A DNA stretch of 41,884 nt from a virus. Positions 28,835-38,706 of this stretch are shown here, one piece after another (the first letter of the stretch is position 1; each line of letters begins with the position of its first letter). The DNA is taken from positions 1 to 41,884 of IMG/VR virus record IMGVR_UViG_3300032291_003067. One strand, written 5' to 3'. The notes beneath the pieces were generated by a model, which was not told where the DNA came from, did no database searches, and saw only the letters and a program-made list of their open reading frames with translations. The position numbers and the translations under genes were made by a program.

Positions 28835-31503
28835 TGGCAAACGAAGTTGTTAATCGGCGGCTCAATATCTACATCGATCAGGCTACTGCTGAGCAGTCCC
28901 TGGAGCGGCTGACCAAGAAGGAGAATGAACTGGTGGCGGCCATTGAGCGGCAGAAGAAAGCTGGCAAGGATGCCACCAAGCAGATGAATGACCTGGCTGA
29001 CACCAGGAACCGCATTGGCCAGATCAAGGACGTGCTGGATGGTAAGGTGCTGCCATCAATACGGATGGCAGAGGCTGCTGTGCAGAAGCTGAACCGGGAA
29101 TTGAAAAGCCTTCCAGCCAATAGCGAAGCAGCAGCGCAGAAGCTGCAACAGCTGAGGGCGGCAGAACAGACGCTACTTCGGGTTCGCAATGCAGCCAATG
29201 GCATCAACACGTCTCTGAATGATATCGCAAAGAACCAAGGCTTCCTGGGTAAGATCCAGAACGGGTTGGGTAGTCTGCTGGGTAACGGTGGGCTTCTGGC
29301 TGGTGGAATCTTGGCGGGAGGTGCAGTATTGTCTAGTGCAATTAACTTTTTGTCTGAAGGAGTTGATGAGGCATTGCAGGCTGAAGAAGCTGCTGCCAGG
29401 CTTAAAGCGACACTTGATAATTTAGGTAAGTCAGATGCATTCGAGCGAATATCTAGCCAGGCAGATAATCTTGCGGAGTCACTTGGGTTTCTAGACAATG
29501 ATGAGATTCTGGGAGTGTTTGACAAATTGCTGTTATACGGTAAGTTGACTGAAGACCAGATAAAGAAACTCGTTCCTGTAATTCTGGATTTTGCCGCCAA
29601 ACAAAGGATAGATCTCGGCACCGCTACTGATGTTATCACCAAAGCGCTTGAGGGTAATGGTAAGGCCTTGAAGACCTATGGCATCAACATATCGGATGCA
29701 AAAGATGAGACTGAAGCTTTTGGGATCATTATGGATCAACTAAAGCCGAAGGTTGATGGTGCTGCTAAAGCCTTTGGAGAAACTACCGCTGGGCAGATCG
29801 CAAAAACCAAACAGGAAATTGCCAACCTTAAGGAGTCGATTAGTACGGATCTGCTGCCAGTGATCAAAGAATTTTTTTCGGCGATATCGGGTGTCACCCA
29901 ACGAATATCTTTCCTCTATGACAAGGCAAAGGATATGAGTTTTTGGGAGCGGCTCAAACTTGGTTTCAAAACGGTAACATCAGGCGGTAAGAACCTAGTG
30001 ACTGGAGAACTTGAAGATGATTTCCAAAGACAGCGAAGACTAAAAGAACTTTCGCGAAACGCTCCTAGTTTGCCCTCTTTCACTATCCCATCAATAGATC
30101 AAACTGTAACGAGAGGTACCGGGTTGACCGAGGAAGAGATTAAAAAAACTGATGGTCAGAAGGTGTTGAACAGTTTGAAAAGGGAGAACGAAAAAGCCTT
30201 GAAAGACTTTCAGGATGTAAAGAACAAGGTGCAGGATGTTGTTCAACCGATCCTGGCTGCATATCGAAAAGTTAATGAAGAAGCAGAGGACCGCATCAAG
30301 AAAATAAATGAAGCACTTAAGCGTGGGCTGATCACTCCTGAGCAGGCGCGGGAAGCTCTCAATGGTGTAGAAGAGGTTTTGAAAAGGGAGCTTGACAATT
30401 TAGCATTCAGAAAGGTATCTGAAGGCAGGATTGATTTCACATCATTTTTTGACTTGGATGAAGATCAGGCCAGAGCAAAAATAAAGTCTCTTATTGAGAC
30501 GATGTTGAAAACAGGTTTTGAGGAGGCTACAAAACTAGCCCCAACCAAGATACCTGTAAAAGTCGATGTTGTGCCGAGCAAGGAGGTTCAGGCCAATATC
30601 GATGCCAGTCAAGCAGATCCAATCGGTGATTTTGCAAGGAAAAACCAGGACAATGCTCAATATGTTCTTGACACTATTTCAGGACTCACTGACGCGTATA
30701 CAAATTTATCCCAGGTAAGGGCAGCAGCTGAGGATGCAGCCTTACAAAAAGAACTTCAAAACAACGAACTCAGGAAAAGGGCTGTTCAAGAACTTTTTGA
30801 TAAACGTGTCATCTCTCAACAGGAGTACGAAAGGAGAGTTGCACAGATAGATAAGCAATCCGAAAATCGGCAACGTGAGATTAGGAAAAGACAGTTTGAG
30901 CGCGATAAGAATGCTCAGACGGTGCAGGCGCTTATTGGTGCCGCATCGGCAATTATCTCAACTCTTGCAGCAAGACCAGGTACACTGGATGCTGCAACCT
31001 TTGGAGTTTTAAGAGCTGTTCAGGTTGGTTTGGTTGCTGCGACTACCGGCGCACAAATTGCAGCCATTCGCTCAGCCAAAGCTCCTCAATTTGCAGACGG
31101 TGGTTTTCTCCCTGATGGACCCAGCCATGCGCAGGGTGGTATCGCACTCGTTGATCGCGCCGGCAGAAAGATAGGTGAAGTGGAAGGTGGTGAACCAATA
31201 TTATCCAGGAAGACATATGCCAGGAACAAGCCCCTGATTGATATGCTCATGGCAGGATCTCAATCCGGTACCGGCCTCATGACAATGAATATCCCGAGGA
31301 TCACCAGCTCAATGAAGACAGTTTTTGAAAATGGTGGATTTATTCCGAGGGCAACCGAAGCATCAAGCAATGAACTGACTACAGCCGTAAAGGATCTGAA
31401 CCAGATCCTTGCCAATGGCATCATCGCGAAGATGCTGTATGGAGAATATGAAGACGTGAGCAACCGGATTGATAACATCAGGAGTCAGTCCAGGGTAAGT
31501 TGA
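28834..31503 (+). CDS. Tape measure protein
   Basis: At 889 aa this is the second longest gene. Long coiled coils at both ends (LERLTKKENELVAAIERQKK, LQKELQNNELRKRAVQELFD) flank a hydrophobic segment near residues 148-172 (LLAGGILAGGAVLSSAINFL) and another near 700-740. The Gly-rich FADGGFLPDGPSHAQGG motif near the C-terminus is typical of tape measure proteins. It should set tail length, about 1.5 Angstrom per residue by the usual rule, and help DNA entry. It ends the unit just before late element 5. Confidence 0.85.
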   Translation: MANEVVNRRLNIYIDQATAEQSLERLTKKENELVAAIERQKKAGKDATKQMNDLADTRNRIGQIKDVLDGKVLPSIRMAEAAVQKLNRELKSLPANSEAAAQKLQQLRAAEQTLLRVRNAANGINTSLNDIAKNQGFLGKIQNGLGSLLGNGGLLAGGILAGGAVLSSAINFLSEGVDEALQAEEAAARLKATLDNLGKSDAFERISSQADNLAESLGFLDNDEILGVFDKLLLYGKLTEDQIKKLVPVILDFAAKQRIDLGTATDVITKALEGNGKALKTYGINISDAKDETEAFGIIMDQLKPKVDGAAKAFGETTAGQIAKTKQEIANLKESISTDLLPVIKEFFSAISGVTQRISFLYDKAKDMSFWERLKLGFKTVTSGGKNLVTGELEDDFQRQRRLKELSRNAPSLPSFTIPSIDQTVTRGTGLTEEEIKKTDGQKVLNSLKRENEKALKDFQDVKNKVQDVVQPILAAYRKVNEEAEDRIKKINEALKRGLITPEQAREALNGVEEVLKRELDNLAFRKVSEGRIDFTSFFDLDEDQARAKIKSLIETMLKTGFEEATKLAPTKIPVKVDVVPSKEVQANIDASQADPIGDFARKNQDNAQYVLDTISGLTDAYTNLSQVRAAAEDAALQKELQNNELRKRAVQELFDKRVISQQEYERRVAQIDKQSENRQREIRKRQFERDKNAQTVQALIGAASAIISTLAARPGTLDAATFGVLRAVQVGLVAATTGAQIAAIRSAKAPQFADGGFLPDGPSHAQGGIALVDRAGRKIGEVEGGEPILSRKTYARNKPLIDMLMAGSQSGTGLMTMNIPRITSSMKTVFENGGFIPRATEASSNELTTAVKDLNQILANGIIAKMLYGEYEDVSNRIDNIRSQSRVS

Positions 31504-31511
31504 AAAATTCC

Positions 31512-31520
31512 TGTCCTTTC
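31512..31520 (+). promoter_or_regulatory. Late element 5 (TGTCCTTTC)
   Basis: The context is AATTCCTGTCCTTTCAT, 8 bp behind the tape-measure stop and 33 bp before the GTG at 31553. It opens the portal and distal-tail unit. Confidence 0.55.
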
Positions 31521-31552
31521 ATTGGGCAGTATAAAGATGAAAATTCGCACCA

Positions 31553-31852
31553 GTGCAAACAGTTGAACTATATGAAGTAATCAATCACATCGACAGCGGC
31601 AGGCCGTTCAATATGACCTATGTCACCGCTGACAAAAAGAAGGGTACCGGTGGCCAGATCAAAGTTGTCAAGAACTGGGTTCGCTGCGATCTGGCCGCCA
31701 TGCCTGAAATCATTCTCAGGCGTAATAAGGTTGATAAGATGCCCAGGCATCAGGAGCACAAAACAAAGAACATCATGAACCCTGCAACCAGGGATATCAA
31801 AAAGGTTCACATACGGTTGATCTGTGAATTTAATGGGAGGAGAGTAGTATGA
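31553..31852 (+). CDS. Hypothetical protein before the portal (99 aa)
   Basis: Translation starts with GTG at 31553 (VELYEVINHIDSGRPFNMTY). The 99-aa product is basic and beta-rich, with VTADKKKGTGGQIKVVKNWV and a Lys/Arg/His-rich second half. No family recognised. It overlaps the portal gene by 4 bp, so it likely serves head or connector assembly. Confidence 0.5.
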   Translation: MQTVELYEVINHIDSGRPFNMTYVTADKKKGTGGQIKVVKNWVRCDLAAMPEIILRRNKVDKMPRHQEHKTKNIMNPATRDIKKVHIRLICEFNGRRVV

Positions 31853-33186
31853 TCATCAGTAATGGAATTGGTTATTCCACAAAGGGACGCACGGCGTTCA
31901 TCACTGGCTTGTCTGGCAATCCCAATCAGAAGGATGCCACGCAGCCCATTTATGAAGACCTGACCAGTACTAACCTTTGGGCCAACTGGGGTGCAGACAA
32001 TCAGTTGCCCATCACCATGACCAAAACCATTGAAGGTTGCGGTGTGCTGATGTCAGCCATTGATGGCAAGGCAAGGTTTGGTTTGGGACGCGGTGTGAAG
32101 CCTTTCCGGATCGTGGAGACAAAGCCAGATGGAAGTGAAGTGTTAGAGCCAGTGTATAATACAGAAGTGGAAGACTGGCTGGAAGAAAGCAATATGTTCT
32201 TCCAATCCTTTGCGCTCTTCAAAGACATGATTGGTTTTAGCAACTACCATGGCCGGTTTAGGTTCAATAATGCAGGGGATAAGATTGGTCTGTTTGTTCG
32301 CGATGATGTGAGTGAGTTCAGGTACGAAAAAGAGAAGGACGGGAAGATTACCAAAACATTTCTTTGCGCGGACTGGTCAAAGACCCCAAGCACATCCGAT
32401 AAATCACTTATTGAAACTCCACTATTGCCTTGGATTGGCCCATCCCAATACCTATCCAGCATAAAACCAGAACAGCGCAAAGCCGCGCAGTTTGCCATCA
32501 CCGGCAGGCTACCTGGTTGGAACCGTCACTACTATTCCATGCCTACCTGGTATGCTGCAAAGAAGTGGGTGGATATCGCAATGGGTGTTCCTGATATGAA
32601 GGCTGCTATGTTTGAAAACAACATCAGGCTGAAGTATGTGGTGATCGTCTATGATGAATACTGGAACCTGGTGTATGGTAGTCAGTGGGCAGCGTTCACC
32701 CCTGAAGAAAAGCAGCAGAAGCAGGAAGAGCTTTTCCAGTCCATCGATGACTGGCTGGTAGGTTCGCAGAATGCATACAAGAGCGTGTACATCCCTGGAA
32801 CGCTTGATAAGGTATCAGGCAAGGGACTGCAATACATTGAGATCAAACCCATCGATGATACTACCAAGCAGGGTGAACTTTTACCAGACAGCGCCGCCGC
32901 AAATAGTGAGATCCTCTTTGCCCTGATGATGAATCCGGCACTGATGGGAGCCGACACGCCAGGCGGCCCTTATAGCGGCGGTGCTGGTTCTGGTTCTAAC
33001 ATCCGTGAAGCTGCACTGGTGCAGGTGATGATACAGGAGTTTGAGCGTCAGCAGATCAGTCGAATCCTGAACATCGTGAAGAAGGTAAATGGCTGGCCAG
33101 CTGACATTGTGTGGAGGTTCCCAGGACTGGTTCTTACCACACTCGATACAGGTAAATCCACCAAAGAGGTACAAACGGGAGGTTAA
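31849..33186 (+). CDS. Portal protein (putative)
   Basis: The 445-aa product shows the usual portal pattern near its end: NSEILFALMMNPALMGADTP, then GAGSGSNIREAALVQVMIQE, then RQQISRILNIV, which resembles the LxIPPxLxG and later helix of HK97-type portals. The middle has YYSMPTWYAAKKWVDIAMGV and SQWAAFTPEEKQQKQ. The length fits the family. In most tailed phages the portal follows the terminase; here it lies behind the tape measure, about 8 kb ahead of the terminase. The stop is followed by one base and the next start. Confidence 0.75.
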   Translation: MIISNGIGYSTKGRTAFITGLSGNPNQKDATQPIYEDLTSTNLWANWGADNQLPITMTKTIEGCGVLMSAIDGKARFGLGRGVKPFRIVETKPDGSEVLEPVYNTEVEDWLEESNMFFQSFALFKDMIGFSNYHGRFRFNNAGDKIGLFVRDDVSEFRYEKEKDGKITKTFLCADWSKTPSTSDKSLIETPLLPWIGPSQYLSSIKPEQRKAAQFAITGRLPGWNRHYYSMPTWYAAKKWVDIAMGVPDMKAAMFENNIRLKYVVIVYDEYWNLVYGSQWAAFTPEEKQQKQEELFQSIDDWLVGSQNAYKSVYIPGTLDKVSGKGLQYIEIKPIDDTTKQGELLPDSAAANSEILFALMMNPALMGADTPGGPYSGGAGSGSNIREAALVQVMIQEFERQQISRILNIVKKVNGWPADIVWRFPGLVLTTLDTGKSTKEVQTGG

Positions 33187-33187
33187 G

Positions 33188-34159
33188 ATGCCACTGATCA
33201 CCACTATTCAACAGGTAAAGCAGGTGCTGAAGATCAGCAACCTCAACAATACATCCACGCTTCCGGATATTGAATCCGCGGAAGAGAAGTACATCATTCC
33301 CAAAATCGGGAAAGCCTTATACAACGAGCTACTAACGGCGTATCAGGGAAATACGCTCACCACCATCCAAAAAGCGTTGCTGCTGAAGGTGCAAAAGCCT
33401 TTGGCAGCTTTCGCCTATTTTGATGGACTGGCTATCCAGCACGCGATGATCACTGACACCGGTGTACGCAAAATTGCCACAGATGCGATGCCAACAGCGT
33501 ACCGGTGGGAATTTGATGGAGTGAAAGATTCGCTGGCAAACATGGGCCACCAGGGTATGGAATCCCTGCTTCAGTTCCTGGAAGACAACAGTGCCAGTTT
33601 TCCGAGCTGGACCAGTTCCGAGGCCTATGCCGTCCGGAATAAGTTTCTGATCAAAACAGCACTGGACTTCTCAGACCAGTACAGAATAGATCAGCCTCAC
33701 CGCACTTACAGCTCATTGCTGAGTGTCATGGCCGATGTGGAAGACCTCTACATCAAGCCAACCATTGGTGAGGCTTTTTTTGCTGAACTAAAAGCAGATC
33801 CAGCGCCCACAGCTGATGAAAAGCAGGTGATCGCAACCCTGAAGAAAGCCATCGCGCAGCTCTGCATTCACCATAGCCTGGAGAAATCCCTGGTGAAGAT
33901 CACTGAGGCTGGTGTGTCAATTTATGACCGCTATGCGGACAGGGGAGACAGTACCGCGTCGCAGCCTACCGCTGATCAGATTCAGTTTGTGTTAAATGCC
34001 ACCAAGCGGGATGGTCAGTCTTACCTGGTGAAGGCAAAAACCTATCTGGATCAGAAAGCAAGTGGATCTGTGTTTGCAACCTATTTCGGCAGTTCCTACT
34101 ACTCCGCACCAAAGGAGTATGAGGATCCCAATAAGAACAGGAAAATCTTCAGATTTTGA
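33188..34159 (+). CDS. Connector-type protein (DUF6712-like)
   Basis: I use ATG 33188, one base behind the portal stop, because the upstream in-frame sequence overlaps the portal gene. The 323-aa product opens MPLITTIQQVKQVLKISNLN and continues DIESAEEKYIIPKIGKALYN, the pattern of a Bacteroidota phage family (DUF6712, as I recall). A second copy-like segment starts near residue 185 (MADVEDLYIKPTIGEAFFAE), so the protein appears to hold a repeated domain. It follows the portal and probably belongs to the head-tail joint. Confidence 0.6.
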   Translation: MPLITTIQQVKQVLKISNLNNTSTLPDIESAEEKYIIPKIGKALYNELLTAYQGNTLTTIQKALLLKVQKPLAAFAYFDGLAIQHAMITDTGVRKIATDAMPTAYRWEFDGVKDSLANMGHQGMESLLQFLEDNSASFPSWTSSEAYAVRNKFLIKTALDFSDQYRIDQPHRTYSSLLSVMADVEDLYIKPTIGEAFFAELKADPAPTADEKQVIATLKKAIAQLCIHHSLEKSLVKITEAGVSIYDRYADRGDSTASQPTADQIQFVLNATKRDGQSYLVKAKTYLDQKASGSVFATYFGSSYYSAPKEYEDPNKNRKIFRF

Positions 34160-34947
34160 AGCAGCTGCATTTCAGAAAATGGACCTATGACGTTCCAGAA
34201 TCATGGAATGAGATGGATGGCAAGAGGCTTACCCAGGTGATGCAGGTCATTGAGTCCGGCATGGATGACGAGAAGGGGATCCTTTCTCTCTTCCGCGCAC
34301 TCGCTGATATCCCCTGGTTTCAGTTTTATCTCATGAGGGAACGGGCGCTGATGGATACAGCTGTGGAGTGCACAGAGTTTCTGTTTGGCGAGAACACGCT
34401 GACCCGTAACCTGATTCCATCATACCGGGGCTTGTACGGACCTGCAGACGGGCTGAGCAATATGAAGATGGCTGAGTTCTGTTTTTCTGAATACCGGTAC
34501 ATGCAGTATGTGAAAGAGTCCACGCCTGAAAATCTGGATCTCTTCATTGCCGTGATCTACCGCGAAGGCAAGAACATGTTCTATGACTACGTGCGCAATC
34601 CTGATGGGGACGTGAGAAAGAAATTCAATGATGCTATCTCCCCACTGCTGGCAATGAAGATCCGCAAATGGCCGAACCACGTTAAAAGGGCGATAGTTCG
34701 CTTTTACGAGGGTGCCAGGGACGCGAAGGTGAAGGCCAACGACAAGGTATTTGGATCCAGTGACGGGCAGGAAAGTTTGTATGGGCTATGGTCTGTCATG
34801 AGATCCGTAGCAAAGGAGGGAACCTTTGGTGATTTTGACCGCGTGAATGAGCAATATGTGGACACCATCCTCATGGATCTGAACGAGGTGGTGGCTGAAG
34901 CAGAGCAGATTGAAATGGATCGTAATAAAGTAACCGTTAGCAGATGA
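34156..34947 (+). CDS. Tail or connector protein of unknown function (263 aa)
   Basis: The likely start is TTG at 34156 in the stop of the previous gene (TTGA); an in-frame ATG at 34213 is the alternative. The 263-aa product is helical and rich in aromatics (WTYDVPESWNEMDGKRL, FSEYRYMQYVKESTPENLDL, KKFNDAISPLLAMKIRKWPN). I recognise no family with certainty; similar proteins occur in the tail modules of Bacteroidota phages. It overlaps the next gene by 4 bp. Confidence 0.5.
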   Translation: MKQLHFRKWTYDVPESWNEMDGKRLTQVMQVIESGMDDEKGILSLFRALADIPWFQFYLMRERALMDTAVECTEFLFGENTLTRNLIPSYRGLYGPADGLSNMKMAEFCFSEYRYMQYVKESTPENLDLFIAVIYREGKNMFYDYVRNPDGDVRKKFNDAISPLLAMKIRKWPNHVKRAIVRFYEGARDAKVKANDKVFGSSDGQESLYGLWSVMRSVAKEGTFGDFDRVNEQYVDTILMDLNEVVAEAEQIEMDRNKVTVSR

Positions 34948-35429
34948 CATATTTTGAAAATATCCAGGCCTATATCCAGGAGCTGTGCCAGAAGCATAAG
35001 AAGCTTCTGCACGGCGAAGGCGGTACCGCATTCATGCCTATGACCGTGGCAGATGAAAGTGGAGCCATCTATCCAGACATCAAGCCCACCTATGTCAAGG
35101 TGTTGGATGCATCGTCTTCGGTTCGTGAAGGAGATATGGTGTGGGTGATCCAGCTGGCTGTGATGCAGAACGTGAGCATGAACGCCACCGTTGGCCGTGA
35201 GCAGGCCATGGAGATCGCGTCCAGGGAAACACAGGAGATCCTGTATGATTTCATTGCAAGGATCCGCAACCAGGATGATGAGAGTTGCTCCTTTATGACC
35301 AGGCTTTTGGATGGCAACATTGAACCGGTTGCCCTCAGCGATCAGAGTGCGGTGGGCTGGCAGTATTTTCTTCGATTCAATACGCAGGGACCGGATTATA
35401 ACGCAAATTCATGGGAGGATGATGTATGA
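34944..35429 (+). CDS. Putative tail completion protein (161 aa)
   Basis: The 161-aa product is alpha/beta (MTYFENIQAYIQELCQKHKK, DMVWVIQLAVMQNVSMNATV, FNTQGPDYNANSWEDD). The short, coupled position between connector-type and large tail genes suggests a neck or tail-end component. It overlaps both neighbours by 4 bp. No family recognised. Confidence 0.5.
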   Translation: MTYFENIQAYIQELCQKHKKLLHGEGGTAFMPMTVADESGAIYPDIKPTYVKVLDASSSVREGDMVWVIQLAVMQNVSMNATVGREQAMEIASRETQEILYDFIARIRNQDDESCSFMTRLLDGNIEPVALSDQSAVGWQYFLRFNTQGPDYNANSWEDDV

Positions 35430-36868
35430 TAACACTGTTGGAGAGGCCCTATGAGGTTTGTTTTTCGCGCAACCCTGTGGTGTACAAGTTGCAAACGAAC
35501 ACTGTGCTGTCAACCCAAGGGTTGAAGATTGATGTGCGGTTGATGTTCCGCCGCTTTGGTGCCAATAATTTCATTCAGCAGATTGCGATATCCTTGGTGC
35601 CGGATAGTTCCGGTATTACCGAGATCGATTTCAGCAAGGTGCTGGACAGCCTGGTTGACTACTCTTTGCCGGCGATCACCACGGCTGTTCCGGAAAGGGC
35701 ATTTGACCAGGTTGGTGAATTTTATATCGGTTACCGGGAGGTCACTACAGCAACTCCCAACCCGGCATGGACCACGGACGGTAGCACCATCCGGGTAGTG
35801 AAGGGAGGCCTGCCGCATGAGAAATGGCAAGGCCCGAATTACTTTATCAACAACAACGGTGTGCTCACCTGGCAGAAAACTGGCAGGCTCATTGGGCCCA
35901 CTGAAAAAGCATGGTACTCATACCTGCACTTGGGCACAAATAACCAGGCCAATATGGCCGCCAAAGTGAACTTATACTTCACCGATGGTACGGTACAACT
36001 CAATGCGGTGACGATCAATTTACCGGACACCGCAGTGCCCAAGTACGGGATTTATCGCATACCGGTGGGTGCGCAGCTCGGGCTGAAAGATGTTCAGCCG
36101 GCAAAGACCATCCACTACTATACGGTGCGTATTGCAGCAAACACCACCAACCTGACCGTTGAGTTCAAGTACATCGTTGACTACCGTGGCAACTATTCAA
36201 AGACCACGCTTTACTACATCAATTCCCTGGGTGGGCTGGACTCTATGCGCCTGCTGGGTGAGATGGGTAAAAAGGTAGCCTATGACCGTCAGTTTTCTGA
36301 GAAAACCCTTGGAGGGAAGTATTACTCCACCACGGAGATCGCGGCCATGCAGGAGAACATCAAGAACGTTGAACAGGTTACCTATTCCGGATCCGTTGGA
36401 CTGATGGATGATGAGGATCAGTATGACCGGACCCGGGATCTGATGATCTCCACCAAAGTAATGATCATCAAGTTCAACCGATGGGCACCGGTACTGGTGA
36501 CCAACAACTCTGTTGATATGGGTACCAACAGTGACCCGATCAAAGATTTTCCGGTTGAGTTCACCCCGGGATATGTCAATGAGTCCTATGCACCTGATAT
36601 CCGCATTGGTGATCTCCCGGTATGCCCGCTGATCACCAGCATTAGTGCGGTTGCGGGTACGCTCAGCTGGGGACCATCCAGCGCATCTCATGTGCAGTAT
36701 GTGGTAGAGCTGTGGGATGTGCTTCAAACGGTGAAGCAGCAGACCATTCTTACCACAAGTAATTCGTACACGTTTACAGACTTTGGGTTGATCGGCTATG
36801 CCAGGGTAAAAGCCATCTGTGGATTTTCTGAAACGCCATTCACTGACTTTGTATACATCGCAGTATGA
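35426..36868 (+). CDS. Distal tail protein with C-terminal Fn3-like domain
   Basis: The 480-aa product is mainly beta (YEVCFSRNPVVYKLQTNTVL, KIDVRLMFRRFGANNFIQQI, TTLYYINSLGGLDSMRLLGE). Residues about 395-480 form a fibronectin-type domain (PLITSISAVAGTLSWGPSSA, YVVELWDVL, ARVKAICGFSETPFTDFVYI). It overlaps both neighbours by 4 bp. The layout suits a tail-tip or hub protein with an adhesive end. Proteins of this type are frequent in Bacteroidota siphophages; an exact name is not justified. Confidence 0.6.
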   Translation: MITLLERPYEVCFSRNPVVYKLQTNTVLSTQGLKIDVRLMFRRFGANNFIQQIAISLVPDSSGITEIDFSKVLDSLVDYSLPAITTAVPERAFDQVGEFYIGYREVTTATPNPAWTTDGSTIRVVKGGLPHEKWQGPNYFINNNGVLTWQKTGRLIGPTEKAWYSYLHLGTNNQANMAAKVNLYFTDGTVQLNAVTINLPDTAVPKYGIYRIPVGAQLGLKDVQPAKTIHYYTVRIAANTTNLTVEFKYIVDYRGNYSKTTLYYINSLGGLDSMRLLGEMGKKVAYDRQFSEKTLGGKYYSTTEIAAMQENIKNVEQVTYSGSVGLMDDEDQYDRTRDLMISTKVMIIKFNRWAPVLVTNNSVDMGTNSDPIKDFPVEFTPGYVNESYAPDIRIGDLPVCPLITSISAVAGTLSWGPSSASHVQYVVELWDVLQTVKQQTILTTSNSYTFTDFGLIGYARVKAICGFSETPFTDFVYIAV

Positions 36869-38703
36869 TAGGGATAAAGAAGAGCGGAGAGTATTTGGAT
36901 TTGCAGCCTGGTACCAGGATACAGAGGGAGCGCAGTTCCCCAATTTTTTTGGAGCAAACGGAAAGCGGCAAGGATGCGATCCCGGGTGAGGTGTCTTACC
37001 CTTTCACGCTTCCATTGAGTGATAAAAACCTCAGGCTGTTGGGATGGCCGGATCAGCTGCCGGTGAATAAAGTGCTGCAGCACGATGTCATCCTCGAGGA
37101 TGCTGGTATGCAGCTCAGCCAGGGTAAGCTGGTGATCAACAGCGTGACCGCTCACCTCAACAAAAGCAATGTAGGCAACATTGATTGCCACATCCTTTCC
37201 AATATCAGTGAGTTTTGGCAGCGCGTGAAGGATAAGAAGCTTAGTGATCTATCCCTTGGTGGTGAGAGATCCTTTGCATGGGCAGGATATGATCTTACCA
37301 CTCCTGGCTTCTGGAAGCATGCGCACGACACCTGGGCTTACAATGACAGCGATGATGGTGACTATGTTTTCAGTCCCATACTTTGCAAAAACTATAAGGG
37401 TGAAGATGAGTTAACCTGGATAAATGGCTGGGAGGTGCACAGTGGGCAGATTCAGCTTGCCAGGGAGAAAAACTATTACTGCCTTTGCCCTCATGTATTT
37501 GTTTCATACATCATCAAGCAGATATTCATTGAGCATGGCTATACTGTCACCGGTGATCTGCTGAATGATTCAGACTTCAAGCAAATTTGCTTTGAAAGCT
37601 ACCGCTCTGTGAATTGGGCCATCCCACAATTGACTGGCCCATTGATTGAGCCGGTTATTACCGTTACGCCACAAAACCCTGTAAAGATTCGATTGGCTGA
37701 GCACGTCCCACCGGTGATGACCATTGGCGAACTATTTGTGGAGCTGCAGAAGCTTTTGCCGATCACATTTTTGATCAATGACAGGTCAAAGAGCTGCCGC
37801 ATCATTTGGCTGAGTGAGCTATCCGGTACGGGATCAACAGACCGCACTGAAAGATTCTCTCCACAGATCTCACTCAGTTTTGAAACATCAAGCATAGGAC
37901 CGAAGATCATTGGCTTTGACCGCGCGAGGGATGAAATCTCCATGGAAGCCACTGAAGAGTACATTGATATGGGATCTGTGAATTCAATTGCAGATTTACC
38001 CGCGCCATCGTCAGCTGTGCATCAGCACATGTACTATGTGAGATACCTAAACGCATATTATGCCTGTAACAACTACATCGGCGTTGCAGGTGGACCATTT
38101 GCAATTTATCTGTGGGTTGTTGTTGGCGATAATGTTGGTGGATACTTCCCGCAAGGGTTTACAGACACCTACAATTCAACCATTGAAGTGTCGCTGATTC
38201 GGCAGGGTTTGATAATCAAGGATTACTACGGATCAGGTGATGATCTGGTGGGATACTTCCCGCGCACAGATCGGCTGGGCAACTGGTTTGCTTCTGGCAA
38301 CAGCAGGGATTTTGAGCCATGGCCGGCGAGGGTGTTTTTTTACCGCGGATCACAACCGTTTTCAGCTGGTGGCACTAAGCCACTTGCCACCAATAGCATC
38401 TATAATTTTAATAGTTCATGGCCAATGACTTCCAGCCATTCCACGGTTGGCAACTGGTCACTATCTTACAAGGTTGGTACTGGCAACTTCGGATTGATTG
38501 ATCGGTTCTGGTCAAATTGGTTGCCATCCCTACAGATTAATGAACTGATCAAGGGCCGTCTATTCCTTAAATTCCATGAGTATCTGCAATGGGACTGGAA
38601 CAGTGTTCTGCTGCTTCGCAACACACCATACCTGGTGAAGAAAATCACTGAAGTGCTGCCGTACGAAGGGTACATTGATATCGAAGCCCAGCGCGTGCAG
38701 TAA
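36865..38703 (+). CDS. Tail tip or hub protein (612 aa)
   Basis: The 612-aa product begins MIGIKKSGEYLDLQPGTRIQ, then VSYPFTLPLSDKNLRLLGWP, and has many short strands with CPHVFVSYIIKQIFIEHGYT in the middle. The end is RNTPYLVKKITEVLPYEGYIDIEAQRV. I associate this layout with Bacteroidota phage distal-tail structural proteins. It is the last gene of late unit 5; its stop forms part of the TAATCC of late element 6. Confidence 0.55.
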   Translation: MIGIKKSGEYLDLQPGTRIQRERSSPIFLEQTESGKDAIPGEVSYPFTLPLSDKNLRLLGWPDQLPVNKVLQHDVILEDAGMQLSQGKLVINSVTAHLNKSNVGNIDCHILSNISEFWQRVKDKKLSDLSLGGERSFAWAGYDLTTPGFWKHAHDTWAYNDSDDGDYVFSPILCKNYKGEDELTWINGWEVHSGQIQLAREKNYYCLCPHVFVSYIIKQIFIEHGYTVTGDLLNDSDFKQICFESYRSVNWAIPQLTGPLIEPVITVTPQNPVKIRLAEHVPPVMTIGELFVELQKLLPITFLINDRSKSCRIIWLSELSGTGSTDRTERFSPQISLSFETSSIGPKIIGFDRARDEISMEATEEYIDMGSVNSIADLPAPSSAVHQHMYYVRYLNAYYACNNYIGVAGGPFAIYLWVVVGDNVGGYFPQGFTDTYNSTIEVSLIRQGLIIKDYYGSGDDLVGYFPRTDRLGNWFASGNSRDFEPWPARVFFYRGSQPFSAGGTKPLATNSIYNFNSSWPMTSSHSTVGNWSLSYKVGTGNFGLIDRFWSNWLPSLQINELIKGRLFLKFHEYLQWDWNSVLLLRNTPYLVKKITEVLPYEGYIDIEAQRVQ

Positions 38704-38706
38704 TCC

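Noticed and set aside
28878-29642. 254-aa minus-strand frame inside the tape measure gene
   Set aside because: Ser/Ala-rich low-complexity product opposite a coiled-coil gene; typical antisense shadow.
36197-36943. 248-aa minus-strand frame across two tail genes
   Set aside because: It spans the junction of two well-coupled plus-strand genes and shows no domain; antisense shadow.
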